A stretch of DNA of 64,000 nt from assembly GCF_012184415.1 (NCBI RefSeq), contig NZ_VTOX01000010.1, positions 1 through 64,000 of the forward strand, read 5' to 3'. The stretch is from Ramlibacter lithotrophicus. Its GTDB lineage: Bacteria > Pseudomonadota > Gammaproteobacteria > Burkholderiales > Burkholderiaceae_C. Positions 18,464-26,600 of this stretch are shown in pieces. The notes beneath the pieces were generated by a model that saw only the letters and a list, made by a program, of their open reading frames with translations, was not told the origin of the DNA and searched no databases. Position 1 is the stretch's first letter, and each line of letters opens with the position of its first letter. Made by a program: the position numbers and the translations under genes.

Positions 18464-19824
18464 GCTTCGCCGAGGTCCAGCAGTTCGTCGTCGGCGCCGT
18501 GCGCGCCGATCAGCTGCAGGCCGATCGGCAAGCCTTCGGACGAAGGGTCGCAAGGCAGCGCCAGCGCCGGCAGGCCGGCGGCATTCACCCAGCCGGTGTA
18601 GACGGCGTGGCCGCGCGGTCCGGCGGCGCGGCCGGCGATGAATTCGGGGTACGCGAGCTCCGCGCGCCACGGCAGTGCCGCCGCGGCCGGCATCAGCACG
18701 ATGTCGTGGCGCTCGAACAGCGAGGCCGCGTCGCGCCTGAGCCGGGCTACCAGGCGGCCGATGCCTTCCACGCGCCCCGCCGGCACGCTGCGGCCGCGCG
18801 CGGCCATCTCGCGGTATTTCTCCGAGGCTTCCCGCTCCCACTCGGGATGGTCCTCGAACAGCCGCGCCAGCCCGGCCTCCGCGACGCACGGCCACTCCTG
18901 CTCCAGGAACGCCACGTCGAGGGGCAGTGGACCGCTGTCCACGCGGTGGCCCAGCGCCTCGATGCGCGCCGCCGCGGCAGCGACGCTGGCGGCAACCTGC
19001 GGATCGAGCGGCGCATCGCCGAGCCGCTCCACGTACAGGATGCGGCGAGGCACGAAGCGGCGCGGCGCAGCGGGCGCGGGTGCCACAACCAGCGGGCAGC
19101 GATCGACCGGCTCCGGACCGCGGATCGCGTCGAACAGCAGCCGGGTGCCGGCGACGGTGCGGGCGATCGGCCCGATCACCTCGAAATCGAGCAGCAGGCT
19201 GGGCAGCGTGCCATGGCGTGGCACGGCGCCGAGCGACGGCTTCAGGCCCACCAGCCCGGTGTGCGACGCCGGCCGGCGGATCGAGCCGCCGCCGTCCTGG
19301 CCCACCGCGAGCGGCGCGATCCCGGCGGCGACGGCGGCGACCGCACCTCCGCTGGAGCCGCCCGGCGTGAGCGCGAGGTTCCAGGGATTGCGCGTCGTGC
19401 CGAACAAGGAATTGGCGGTGTAGCCCTCCAGCGCGAACTCGGGCACGTTGGTCTTGCCCAGCACCAGGGCGCCGCCGGCGCGGGCGCGCACCACCGCCAG
19501 TTCCTCGCCCGCGCCGCGAAAGCCGCGCAGCGCCGGCGAGCCCCAGGTCGTGGGCAGGTCACAGGCGAACAGGCTGTCCTTGACGGTGAGCGGCACGCCA
19601 TCGAGCGCGGAGAGCGGCTCCCCGCGGGCGTGGCGCCGGGTGGACGCCTGCGCCTCGGCGAGGAACTGCTCGTCGCGGCGGGCCACGACGGCATTGAGCC
19701 GCGGGTTGACGGCATCGAGGCGGGCGAGGCACGCCTGCGCCACCGCCGCCGGCGTGAGCTCGCCGACGCGGAAACGCCGCACCATCTCCACGGCGTCGAG
19801 CTGCCACACGCTGCCGTCCTTCAT
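18418..19824 (-). CDS. Amidase (amidase-signature family)
   Basis: A 468-residue serine amidase, the last gene of the ureido-compound operon. The Ser-cisSer-Lys triad is present: Lys82 in PLTVKDS, the GGSSGG loop at 155-160 and the nucleophile Ser181 in DGGGSIRRP. The N-terminal helical region (WQLDAVEMVRRFRVGELTP) and the C-terminal PIGLQLIGAHGADDELL are typical of AtzE/GatA-like enzymes. Start at 19824, since the frame upstream merges with the non-coding strand of the next gene. It lies 35 bases downstream of allH. A role in hydrolysing a small amide such as oxamate or an N-carbamoyl compound is inference from context. Confidence 0.87.
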   Translation of the reverse strand: MKDGSVWQLDAVEMVRRFRVGELTPAAVAQACLARLDAVNPRLNAVVARRDEQFLAEAQASTRRHARGEPLSALDGVPLTVKDSLFACDLPTTWGSPALRGFRGAGEELAVVRARAGGALVLGKTNVPEFALEGYTANSLFGTTRNPWNLALTPGGSSGGAVAAVAAGIAPLAVGQDGGGSIRRPASHTGLVGLKPSLGAVPRHGTLPSLLLDFEVIGPIARTVAGTRLLFDAIRGPEPVDRCPLVVAPAPAAPRRFVPRRILYVERLGDAPLDPQVAASVAAAAARIEALGHRVDSGPLPLDVAFLEQEWPCVAEAGLARLFEDHPEWEREASEKYREMAARGRSVPAGRVEGIGRLVARLRRDAASLFERHDIVLMPAAAALPWRAELAYPEFIAGRAAGPRGHAVYTGWVNAAGLPALALPCDPSSEGLPIGLQLIGAHGADDELLDLGEAYEAAWPWADRWPDL

Positions 19825-19859
19825 GCACCGATTGTTCCACGGCCCGCGGCCGGGAGATT

Positions 19860-20747
19860 TCAGGCGGCGACGATGGCCGATTGCACGGCGCCGGCCAGCT
19901 GCAGCTGCACGTCGAAGGCGGCGACGATGCCGGCCGCCAGGTCGCTGCCGGAGGTGGAGCCGATCGCCAGCACGCTGGCCAGCGCGCCGTCCAACCCGTG
20001 CGGATCGCCCACCACCAGCTCGCGCAGCAGCACGATCACGCAGTCGCGCACGCGCCCCTCGCTGGCCGCGCGCAGCATCGCCACGCTGATCGCGTTGGTG
20101 CGGCGTTCGGCGCCGTGGACCATTCGCACCCCGACGTCGCGCAGGGCCATGCCGGGGCCGCCGGGCAGGCGCAGCACCGCCATCAGCCCGGCGAGGAAAT
20201 CGTCGCCCGACGGCGTCAGGCCCGGTCCGAGTCCCACCATGGCCTGGCCGTGCCGGCATGCCGCATCGAGGTCGCCGGCGGCAAGTGCCGCGCACAGCAA
20301 GTCGCGGCGATGCGCCAGCAGCGCGTCGAGTTCCCGGCCCAGCGCCGAGGTGCAGGCACCGTGCAGCCAGCGCTGCGCGAGCACCTGCTGCACGAGGTCG
20401 AGGTTGCGTCGCAGCCGTCCTTCGTGCGCGGGGTAGGCCGGCAGCACGGCGCGCCAGGATCGTGCGCCGCCGAGCGCCATGTCGATTGCGCCGGCTATGG
20501 TCAGCCGGTCGGCGCCGGCCTGGACGAGGTCGCCCGGCGCCACTCCGGCGACGGCCAGCGGCCCGTCGGCGACGGCCGTGTCGGGAGCGTCGTCGACGCC
20601 CGCCGCGGCAACGGTGAACAGGTCGCCGCCCGCGGACTGCAGGTTGACGACCCGCTCGAAGACGCTGTGCACCGTCGCGCGCGCGGCGAGCCGGCGCCAA
20701 CGGGCGTAGCCCTCGGCATCGATCGACGCGGCGCGCAAGGAGGGCAT
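19860..20747 (-). CDS. allH: DUF2877 protein, oxamate carbamoyltransferase subunit AllH-like
   Basis: A 295-residue DUF2877 protein, the family of E. coli YlbF (AllH). In E. coli AllF (FdrA), AllG (YlbE) and AllH form the oxamate carbamoyltransferase that phosphorolyses oxalurate to oxamate and carbamoyl phosphate. The signature GLGPGLTPSGDDFLAGLMAV lies near residue 182, followed by an Arg-rich AERRTNAISVAML block. The start ATG is 3 bases after the carbamate kinase stop, so expression is coupled. All three subunit families and the kinase are in this operon, which supports the assignment; whether oxalurate is really the substrate here is not shown by the sequence. Confidence 0.82.
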   Translation of the reverse strand: MPSLRAASIDAEGYARWRRLAARATVHSVFERVVNLQSAGGDLFTVAAAGVDDAPDTAVADGPLAVAGVAPGDLVQAGADRLTIAGAIDMALGGARSWRAVLPAYPAHEGRLRRNLDLVQQVLAQRWLHGACTSALGRELDALLAHRRDLLCAALAAGDLDAACRHGQAMVGLGPGLTPSGDDFLAGLMAVLRLPGGPGMALRDVGVRMVHGAERRTNAISVAMLRAASEGRVRDCVIVLLRELVVGDPHGLDGALASVLAIGSTSGSDLAAGIVAAFDVQLQLAGAVQSAIVAA

Positions 20748-20750
20748 GAG

Positions 20751-21767
20751 CTAAGCCACGCCCGCCGCGTTGCGCCGGTCGGCGGGCACGGCTTCCTCCA
20801 GGTCGGCATCGGCCACGATGTGGGTGCCGGTTTCGCCGCGCAGCGCCGGCACCGCCGACTCCAGGCTGGTGATGATGGCGCGCCGCCCGCCGCCTTCGAG
20901 GAAGTGGATGGCCGCCTGCACCTTGGGACCCATGCTGCCGGCCGGGAACTGGCCTTCGGCCTGGTAGCGCCGCATCTGCGACAGCGAGACGCGCGACAGT
21001 TCCTGCTGGCTCGGCTTGCCGAAGTCGATCGCGACCCGCGGCACCGCCGTCAGGATCATCATGTCGCGGATGCCCAGCACGTTGGCCATGGCGGCCGTGG
21101 TGAGGTCCTTGTCGATCACGGCCTCGACGCCGTGCCGGCGCCCCTGTTCGTCGCGCACCACCGGAATCCCGCCGCCGCCGCCGGCGATCACGACCGTGCG
21201 CAGGCACATCAGCGCCTCCACCAGAGAGATGTCGCAGATGTGCATCGGGTACGGCGATGGCACCACGTAGCGCCAGCCGCGGCCCGAGTCCTCCCGCACC
21301 GAGACGCCCAGTTCGTCGGCCAGCGCCCTGGCCTCGCGCTCGGTGAAGAACGGGCCGACCGGCTTGGTCGGGTTGCCGAAGGCGGGATCGTGCGGGTCGA
21401 CCTCCACCTGCGTCACCAGGCCGACCACGTGGCGCGGGCTGCCGGCCTCGCGCAACGCGTTCTCGAAGGCCTGCGACAGGATGTAGGCCGTGGCACCCTG
21501 CGTCTGCGCCACCAGGATGTCCAGCGACTGCGGCGTGACGCGTTCGCGCGCGATCGCGTTGGCCAGCAGCAGCTTGCCCACCTGCGGGCCGTTGCCATGG
21601 GTGATGACGAGCTGGTTGTCCAGGAGCAGCAGCGGCAGCATCGCCCTGGCCGTCTGCGCGGCGATGATCCGCTGGCCCTGGGGCGAGTCGTCGCTGCCGT
21701 TGGCGTCGAGCGCGTTGCCGCCGACGGCGACGATCAGCCGGCGCGGAATGTCGACCGGATTCCTCAT
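20751..21767 (-). CDS. allK: Carbamate kinase
   Basis: A 338-residue amino-acid-kinase-fold enzyme that transfers phosphate from carbamoyl phosphate to ADP, giving ATP, CO2 and ammonia. Conserved blocks are RLIVAVGGNALDANG near residue 10, LVITHGNGPQVGKLLL near 53, VVIAGGGGGIPVV near 193 and AVIDKDLTTAAMANVLG near 217. The start at 21767 overlaps the allA stop by ATGA. In this operon it is the obvious outlet for carbamoyl phosphate made by the AllFGH-type transferase, as AllK is in E. coli. The arginine deiminase genes that normally accompany ArcC are absent, which favours the allantoin-type role. Confidence 0.92.
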   Translation of the reverse strand: MRNPVDIPRRLIVAVGGNALDANGSDDSPQGQRIIAAQTARAMLPLLLLDNQLVITHGNGPQVGKLLLANAIARERVTPQSLDILVAQTQGATAYILSQAFENALREAGSPRHVVGLVTQVEVDPHDPAFGNPTKPVGPFFTEREARALADELGVSVREDSGRGWRYVVPSPYPMHICDISLVEALMCLRTVVIAGGGGGIPVVRDEQGRRHGVEAVIDKDLTTAAMANVLGIRDMMILTAVPRVAIDFGKPSQQELSRVSLSQMRRYQAEGQFPAGSMGPKVQAAIHFLEGGGRRAIITSLESAVPALRGETGTHIVADADLEEAVPADRRNAAGVA

Positions 21768-22276
21768 GCGGCCACCCCCGTGACGACGAACGGCACCTGC
21801 AGTTCGATCAGCTCCGTGTCCTCGCCGCCGCCGTCGTCCCAGCGGAACATCGCGAACTCGCCGGGCGCGCACAGTGCCACGCGTGGCGCGTGCCAGACGT
21901 TGGCGTCGTAGTTGACGCCCTGGCTGCCCGAGGCGACGAAGGCCCGCGCCTGAGCCGGCAGCGGCGCGCCGTGCGCGTCCGACGGACAGACCACGACCAG
22001 TTGCCGGGTTCCGTTCATCGGCACGAACGTCTGGTTGGAATGCGGATGCCGCTCCAGGGCCGTCACGGTGACCGGCAAGGGCTGCGGTGCGATCCGCATC
22101 CACGTCAGGTTGGGCTGCGCCTGCGTACGGCCGTTGTGCATGCGCGCGAGGAACGGGCGGCGCCCGGCGCCGTCGCCGGTGCCGGCGATGACCTGGCCGA
22201 ATGGCGCGAACGCTCGCTCGGTCAGCGGCTCGGCGATGATCTCGACGGTCGTCCCGGCTTGCGGCAAGACGGTCAT
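21764..22276 (-). CDS. allA: Ureidoglycolate lyase
   Basis: A 170-residue AllA family protein (cupin-like fold) that splits ureidoglycolate into glyoxylate and urea. The family blocks EPLTERAFAPFGQVIAG (residues 16-32), LERHPHSNQTFVPMNG (near 75-90) and the WHAPRVALCAPGEFAMFRW stretch near 128-146 are present. The ATG at 22276 overlaps the amidase stop by ATGA, and the stop overlaps the carbamate kinase start by ATGA. Its presence next to an AllFGH transferase is notable because the two consume the same intermediate by different routes. The glyoxylate formed could feed the aminotransferase at 31510. Confidence 0.88.
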   Translation of the reverse strand: MTVLPQAGTTVEIIAEPLTERAFAPFGQVIAGTGDGAGRRPFLARMHNGRTQAQPNLTWMRIAPQPLPVTVTALERHPHSNQTFVPMNGTRQLVVVCPSDAHGAPLPAQARAFVASGSQGVNYDANVWHAPRVALCAPGEFAMFRWDDGGGEDTELIELQVPFVVTGVAA

Positions 22277-23604
22277 GGCCTGGCTCCTTCGCGGCGCTGC
22301 TCCAGCCATTTCGCGATCCGCAGCAGGTTGGCGTCATCGCCCCTGGCGGCCACGAGCTGTGCGCCGAGCGGCATGCCGTCCTCGCCGCGCAGCATCGGCA
22401 GGCTGATGGCCGGCACCCCGCACAAGGTCCAGATCGTGCAGAACATCGGGCTGCCGGTGGATTCGAGCCCCAGCGGCGCCACGCCCTGGGTGGCCGGCGT
22501 CAGCACGGCGTCCCATTCCGAAAACAGGCGGGCCAGCGCCAGCCGCAGGGCCGCGACGCCGTCGAGCGCGCGGCTGTAGTCGACGGCAAGGTGGCGCTGC
22601 CCGCGCTCGATCATCTCGCGCAGCGCGGAACTGAGCCGGTCCTTGCCGCTGGCGTACTCGGCGGCGAAGCTGCTCGCCAGATCGGTCTCCATGATGGTGC
22701 GATGCCATTGCACGGCCGATCCGAACTCGCGCGGCAGTTCGACCTCGTGCGCGAAATCGCTCCACTGCGCGGCGAGCGATGCGAATGCGTCCTGCGTCGC
22801 GCCGCTCGCCTGCGGCCACTGCGGCGTCCTGACGAAGGCGATGCGGGGCGGGCGACCGCCCGCGAAGCGCCAGTCGTCCAGCGCCAGGCTCGTGTGCGGC
22901 GGCACGTCGGGGTCCTTCCCGTCGTGCACCAGCAGCTCTCGGGCGATCAGCGCGACGTCGTCGACGCTGCGCGCGAAGACGCCCACATGATCGAGCGCCA
23001 GCGACTGCTTGAGGACGCCGTGCCGCGAGATGGAACCATGCGAAGGCTTGAATCCATGCACGCCGCAATAGGACGCGGGTCGCAGGACGGAGCCGTTGGT
23101 CTGCGTGCCGATCGCCAGCGGGACCATGTTGGCCGCGACGGCCGCCGCCGAGCCACTGGACGAGCCGCCCGGCGTGCGCCGCGGATCGTGCGGATTGGTC
23201 GTCTTGCCCGGCGCGTACACCGCCAGTTCGGCGGTGACCGTCTTGCCCATGATCACGGCGCCAGCCGCGCGCAGCAGGGCGACGGCCGTGGCGTCCGCGG
23301 CGGGACGGCGGCCGGCGTGCAGCACCGTTCCGTCCTCGGTGGGCATGTCGGCCGTGTCGAAGATGTCCTTGATGCCGACCGGAATGCCGTGCAGCGCGCC
23401 GAGCGCCGCCCCGGCGCGCTGGCGCGCGTCGGCAGCGCGGGCCTGGGCGAGCGCGTGGTCCGGATCGAGCCAGGTCCAGGCACCGACCCGCGCCTCCACC
23501 TCGGCGATGCGCTCCAGGCAGCCGGCGACGAGTTGCTCGGACGTCAGTTCGCCGCGGCGGATCGCTTCGGCGGCGGAGCTGGCGGTCATCTCGTTGGGAC
23601 GCAT
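22273..23604 (-). CDS. Amidase (AtzE-like, amidase-signature family)
   Basis: A 443-residue serine amidase. Lys79 in IPVGIKDIFDT, the GGSSSGS loop at 146-152 and nucleophile Ser172 in TNGSVLRP make the catalytic triad. The second amidase of the operon shares only the family signature with the one at 18418, so they are not a recent duplication. It lies between allG (13 bases) and allA (ATGA overlap). AtzE-type enzymes hydrolyse biuret-like and carboxybiuret compounds, and other members act on carbamoyl or oxamate-type amides; any of these would fit a ureido-compound operon. The actual substrate is unknown. Confidence 0.87.
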   Translation of the reverse strand: MRPNEMTASSAAEAIRRGELTSEQLVAGCLERIAEVEARVGAWTWLDPDHALAQARAADARQRAGAALGALHGIPVGIKDIFDTADMPTEDGTVLHAGRRPAADATAVALLRAAGAVIMGKTVTAELAVYAPGKTTNPHDPRRTPGGSSSGSAAAVAANMVPLAIGTQTNGSVLRPASYCGVHGFKPSHGSISRHGVLKQSLALDHVGVFARSVDDVALIARELLVHDGKDPDVPPHTSLALDDWRFAGGRPPRIAFVRTPQWPQASGATQDAFASLAAQWSDFAHEVELPREFGSAVQWHRTIMETDLASSFAAEYASGKDRLSSALREMIERGQRHLAVDYSRALDGVAALRLALARLFSEWDAVLTPATQGVAPLGLESTGSPMFCTIWTLCGVPAISLPMLRGEDGMPLGAQLVAARGDDANLLRIAKWLEQRREGARP

Positions 23605-23617
23605 TGCCGCCGCTTCC

Positions 23618-24862
23618 TCAAGCAGCGACGGCGCGCTGGGCCGCGAACGCTTCGAGCGCCTGCTCGAAGCACGCCATCGGCACCGCCGTCAGCCCAGCGC
23701 CGATCTGGCCGACGCCGGGACGGCGGCAGGCGATGCCGGTGTTGATCACCGGCGTGATGCCGGTCTGCACGACCTTGCGGATGTCGATGCCCAGCGGCGT
23801 GCCGCGGAAGTTGAGCGACGGCAGCTTGAACGCCTGGTTCTCGCCGGCGGTGATCTCGTACATCTTCATCGTGGTCTCCAGCGCGAACTGCGGCGTGCCG
23901 CCCACGTATTCGACGACGGCCGGCGCGCCCGCCATCGCCAGCGAGCCGAGCCCGATGGTCTCGGTGATCGCCGAGTCCCCGAGGTCGGGATTGGCGTCCT
24001 GCGGCCCGAAGCCGGGGAAGTAGACGCCTTCGATCATCGGCGCCGGCGCCGTGAACCAGCGGTCGCCCAGGCCGCTCACGCGGATGCCGGTCTCGTGCCC
24101 GTTGCGGGCGATCGCCGTCACCAGCGTGCAATCGTCTATGCCGCTGGCCGCATCGAGAATGCCCTTGCACCCGGCCATGACCATGTTGAGGATGAAGTGG
24201 CCGGCCTCGTCGATGAACTTCAGCGCGCGGATCGCGTCGGCCCGTTCGGCCACCGACACCAGGTGCGGCGCGAGCCGGGCCAGCAACAGCGGATTGCTCG
24301 CCTTGTTGCGGTTGTGCATCTCGTCGCCCATCTGCACCGCCTGCGCGACGATGGCCTTGATGTCGATGCCGCCGGCTTCCTGCAGGGCGGCCGCGAGCAT
24401 CGGCGCGAGCTCGTGGTTCATCCAGCGCAACTTCGCCATCACGGTTTCGTCATAGGCTCCGTGGCGCAGCACCTTCCCGATGCCCATGTACAGCGTCGAA
24501 TAGGTGTCGACGCCGAACGGCTCGTTGCGCACGACGTTGACCTGCATCGACGGCGTGATGATCCCCGACATGGGGCCGATGCAATGGTGGTGGTGCCCGG
24601 AGTCGAAACGCAGCGCGCCGCGCTCGGCGAGCGCCACCGCCTCCTCGGGTGTCTTCGCCCAGCCCTCGAACATGCTGGCGCCGATGATGGCGCCGCGCAT
24701 CGGGCCGCACATCTGTGCCCAGGCGACCGGCGGCCCCGCGTGCAGCACGGTGTGTTCATCCATGCCGGGAACGACTTCGCGCGCCTGGCGCACGCCGGTC
24801 CACACGGCCGCGCCCTGCTGGATGCGGCGCAGGCATTCCTCGTTGGCGGTCCTGATGCTCAT
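23618..24862 (-). CDS. allG: DUF1116 protein, oxamate carbamoyltransferase subunit AllG-like
   Basis: A 414-residue DUF1116 protein, the family of E. coli YlbE (AllG). It carries LHAGPPVAWAQMCGPMRGAI near residue 40 and the FEGWAK motif directly after, a GISVSGLGDRWFTAP-like block (VSGLGDRWFTAPAPM near 285), ITETIGLGSLAMAGAP near 322, and the C-terminal GVGQIGAGLTAVPMACFEQA; all match what I recall of YlbE. The start at 24862 overlaps the 71-aa gene by ATGA. With AllF and AllH homologues it should form the carbamoyltransferase complex. Longer versions of the frame upstream are shadows of fdrA. Confidence 0.87.
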   Translation of the reverse strand: MSIRTANEECLRRIQQGAAVWTGVRQAREVVPGMDEHTVLHAGPPVAWAQMCGPMRGAIIGASMFEGWAKTPEEAVALAERGALRFDSGHHHHCIGPMSGIITPSMQVNVVRNEPFGVDTYSTLYMGIGKVLRHGAYDETVMAKLRWMNHELAPMLAAALQEAGGIDIKAIVAQAVQMGDEMHNRNKASNPLLLARLAPHLVSVAERADAIRALKFIDEAGHFILNMVMAGCKGILDAASGIDDCTLVTAIARNGHETGIRVSGLGDRWFTAPAPMIEGVYFPGFGPQDANPDLGDSAITETIGLGSLAMAGAPAVVEYVGGTPQFALETTMKMYEITAGENQAFKLPSLNFRGTPLGIDIRKVVQTGITPVINTGIACRRPGVGQIGAGLTAVPMACFEQALEAFAAQRAVAA

Positions 24863-25074
24863 CTGGTGCTCCGGTCGTTCGGCGTGGTCTGGGGAATCGG
24901 TTCGGGCTCGTCTTCCAGCTGCGCCAGCAGCGCGGCGAGGCGGACGTTGCCGCCCGCGGGAGGCCGCCAGTCGACCTCGACCACCGCGACGCCTTGCGCG
25001 CGCAGGTCGGCGGCGAAACCGGCCAGCCCGATGTTGACGACCCGCGGCGGGTCCTGCAGAAGGATCGGCAGCAT
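24859..25074 (-). CDS. Small 71-aa protein between fdrA and allG
   Basis: A 71-residue protein whose ATG overlaps the fdrA stop (TGATG) and whose stop overlaps the allG start (ATGA), so translation is coupled on both sides. Its first 45 residues hold a conserved-looking motif, RVVNIGLAGFAADLRAQG and then VVEVDWRPPAGG; the tail is acidic and proline-rich. I recall a segment of this kind at the C-terminus of longer FdrA-type proteins, so it may be a detached FdrA domain or a small fourth subunit of the transferase. No membrane segment or signal peptide. The tight coupling argues that it is a real gene rather than chance. Confidence 0.75.
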   Translation of the reverse strand: MLPILLQDPPRVVNIGLAGFAADLRAQGVAVVEVDWRPPAGGNVRLAALLAQLEDEPEPIPQTTPNDRSTR

Positions 25075-26591
25075 CACGCCTCCTCGGTGAGCCATTGCGC
25101 CCGCAACGGCGGCCGCACCAGCATGGCGGCACAGCGCGCCGCATCGGAATTGGTGGCGAGCACGGAGATGCCCGCCGCCTCGAGCGTGGCGCGCTGCGCG
25201 GCAAGGTCCTGCGGATCCCGTGCGGTACCGAGAATCGACGCGACGCATGCGAGTCCCCGTCCCTCGGCAGCGGCGACGTCGCGGGCCTGGAGCACGGCGG
25301 CGGCGAGCGGCTCGGCCGGGTTCTCGTGCGCGCCCTGCCCCAGGACCAGGTCCACCAGCAGCACGCCGACCCGCGGGTCGCGCGCCGCCTCCAGGATCTT
25401 GTCGGTGCGAACGGCCGGGTCGATCATGGGGTGCGGACGGCCGACGGTGTATTCGTCGTCGCCGAGGTCCAGTACCCGGTGCGGATGGTCCGTACCGCAG
25501 GCCGATCGCAGCAGGTGGCCCGTTTCGTACGCCAGCGTGCCGCCGGTGTAGAGTCCCACGATGGTCTTGCCGGCGGTCTCGCCGCCGGCCCGCGCGACGG
25601 CCCCCCGGACCGCCGCCGGATCGGTCAGGACGCCCGCCTTGAACGGCTGGCGCGCGAGCAGGGCCACCGCGGCGTCGGCCGCCTGGTCCAGCGTCTCGAC
25701 CCACACGGTGCGGCCACTGACGCGCGGCCCGGTGCCTATGCAGCAGACCACGGCCGGCTTGCGCAGCGCGTCCAGCTTCGCCTCGATGCGCGCCAGCACC
25801 GACGGATGCGGCGGCTTGGAGACCAGCACGATCGCTTCGGTCCCCGGATCCGCCGCCAGTGCGTCGAGGGCGAACAAGGTCATCGCGCCGCCCACCGCCT
25901 TTGAAAGGTCGCGGCCGCCGACCCCGATCCCGTGCGAGATGCCTTCGCCGAGCGCGTCCAGCCGCGCGGCGACGGTCTGCAGGCCGGTGCCCGACGCCGA
26001 GACGCACCCGATGCGCCCGCGCGCCACGAGATTCGCAAACCCGATCCCGGTGCCGCCCAGGTACGCCGTACCCTGGTCCGGACCCATGCAGAACAGTCCG
26101 CGCGCAACCGCCTCCTGCTTCAGCGCGATCTCGTCTTCCAGCGGCACGTTGTCGCTGAAGATGAACAGGTTCAGGTTGCGCCGCAGCGCCGCCATCGCTT
26201 CGTGGCGCACGTAGGCGCCGGGCAGCGAGATGGCGACCAGGTTGGCATCGGGCATCTGCCGCAATGCCGAGTCCAGCGAGCGCGGCCGGAACTCCGCGGC
26301 GCTCTCTACCGCCTTGCGGGTGGCCTGCAGCATCTCCTTGATGGCGGCGACGGCGCCGGCGGCCTCTTCGTCGCTCGCGGCCTGCACCGTGACGATCAGG
26401 TCGTTGGGCCCGGCCTGCCGCGCCGCCTCGGTCGCCAGCCCCGCCTGCTGCAGCAGCGCCTGGTTGGCGGGCGTCCCCATGAACAAGGCGACCTCGCGCA
26501 CGCCGGGATGCTGGCGCACCTGGCCGGAAATGCGCATGAGGATCACCGAGTCCTGGTAGGTTGATGCCAGGACTTCCGTGTACAACTTCAT
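25074..26591 (-). CDS. fdrA: FdrA family protein, oxamate carbamoyltransferase subunit AllF-like
   Basis: A 505-residue protein with succinyl-CoA-ligase-like folds. It starts MKLYTEVLASTYQDSVILMR with a VREVALFMGTPANQALL motif at about 34-50; the CoA-binding-type domain has GTAYLGGTGIGFANLVARG near 185 and IGVSASGTG-like IGCVSASGTGLQTVAARL near 205. The second flavodoxin-like domain begins near 290 (KPAVVCCIGTGPRV) with GLYTGGTLAYET near 355. E. coli FdrA (AllF) is the largest subunit of the oxamate carbamoyltransferase. It lies 9 bases after dctM and is coupled to the 71-aa gene, so it links the transporter to the catabolic half of the operon. Confidence 0.87.
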   Translation of the reverse strand: MKLYTEVLASTYQDSVILMRISGQVRQHPGVREVALFMGTPANQALLQQAGLATEAARQAGPNDLIVTVQAASDEEAAGAVAAIKEMLQATRKAVESAAEFRPRSLDSALRQMPDANLVAISLPGAYVRHEAMAALRRNLNLFIFSDNVPLEDEIALKQEAVARGLFCMGPDQGTAYLGGTGIGFANLVARGRIGCVSASGTGLQTVAARLDALGEGISHGIGVGGRDLSKAVGGAMTLFALDALAADPGTEAIVLVSKPPHPSVLARIEAKLDALRKPAVVCCIGTGPRVSGRTVWVETLDQAADAAVALLARQPFKAGVLTDPAAVRGAVARAGGETAGKTIVGLYTGGTLAYETGHLLRSACGTDHPHRVLDLGDDEYTVGRPHPMIDPAVRTDKILEAARDPRVGVLLVDLVLGQGAHENPAEPLAAAVLQARDVAAAEGRGLACVASILGTARDPQDLAAQRATLEAAGISVLATNSDAARCAAMLVRPPLRAQWLTEEA

Positions 26592-26600
26592 TGTTCTCCC

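Noticed and set aside
14951..18895. A 1314-codon minus-strand frame under the RND pump gene
   Set aside because: No conserved motif, Arg/His/Gln-rich composition, and complete overlap with a canonical pump gene.
20751..21767. Carbamate kinase as part of an arginine deiminase pathway
   Set aside because: No arcA, arcB or arcD genes are nearby; all neighbours belong to ureido-compound breakdown.
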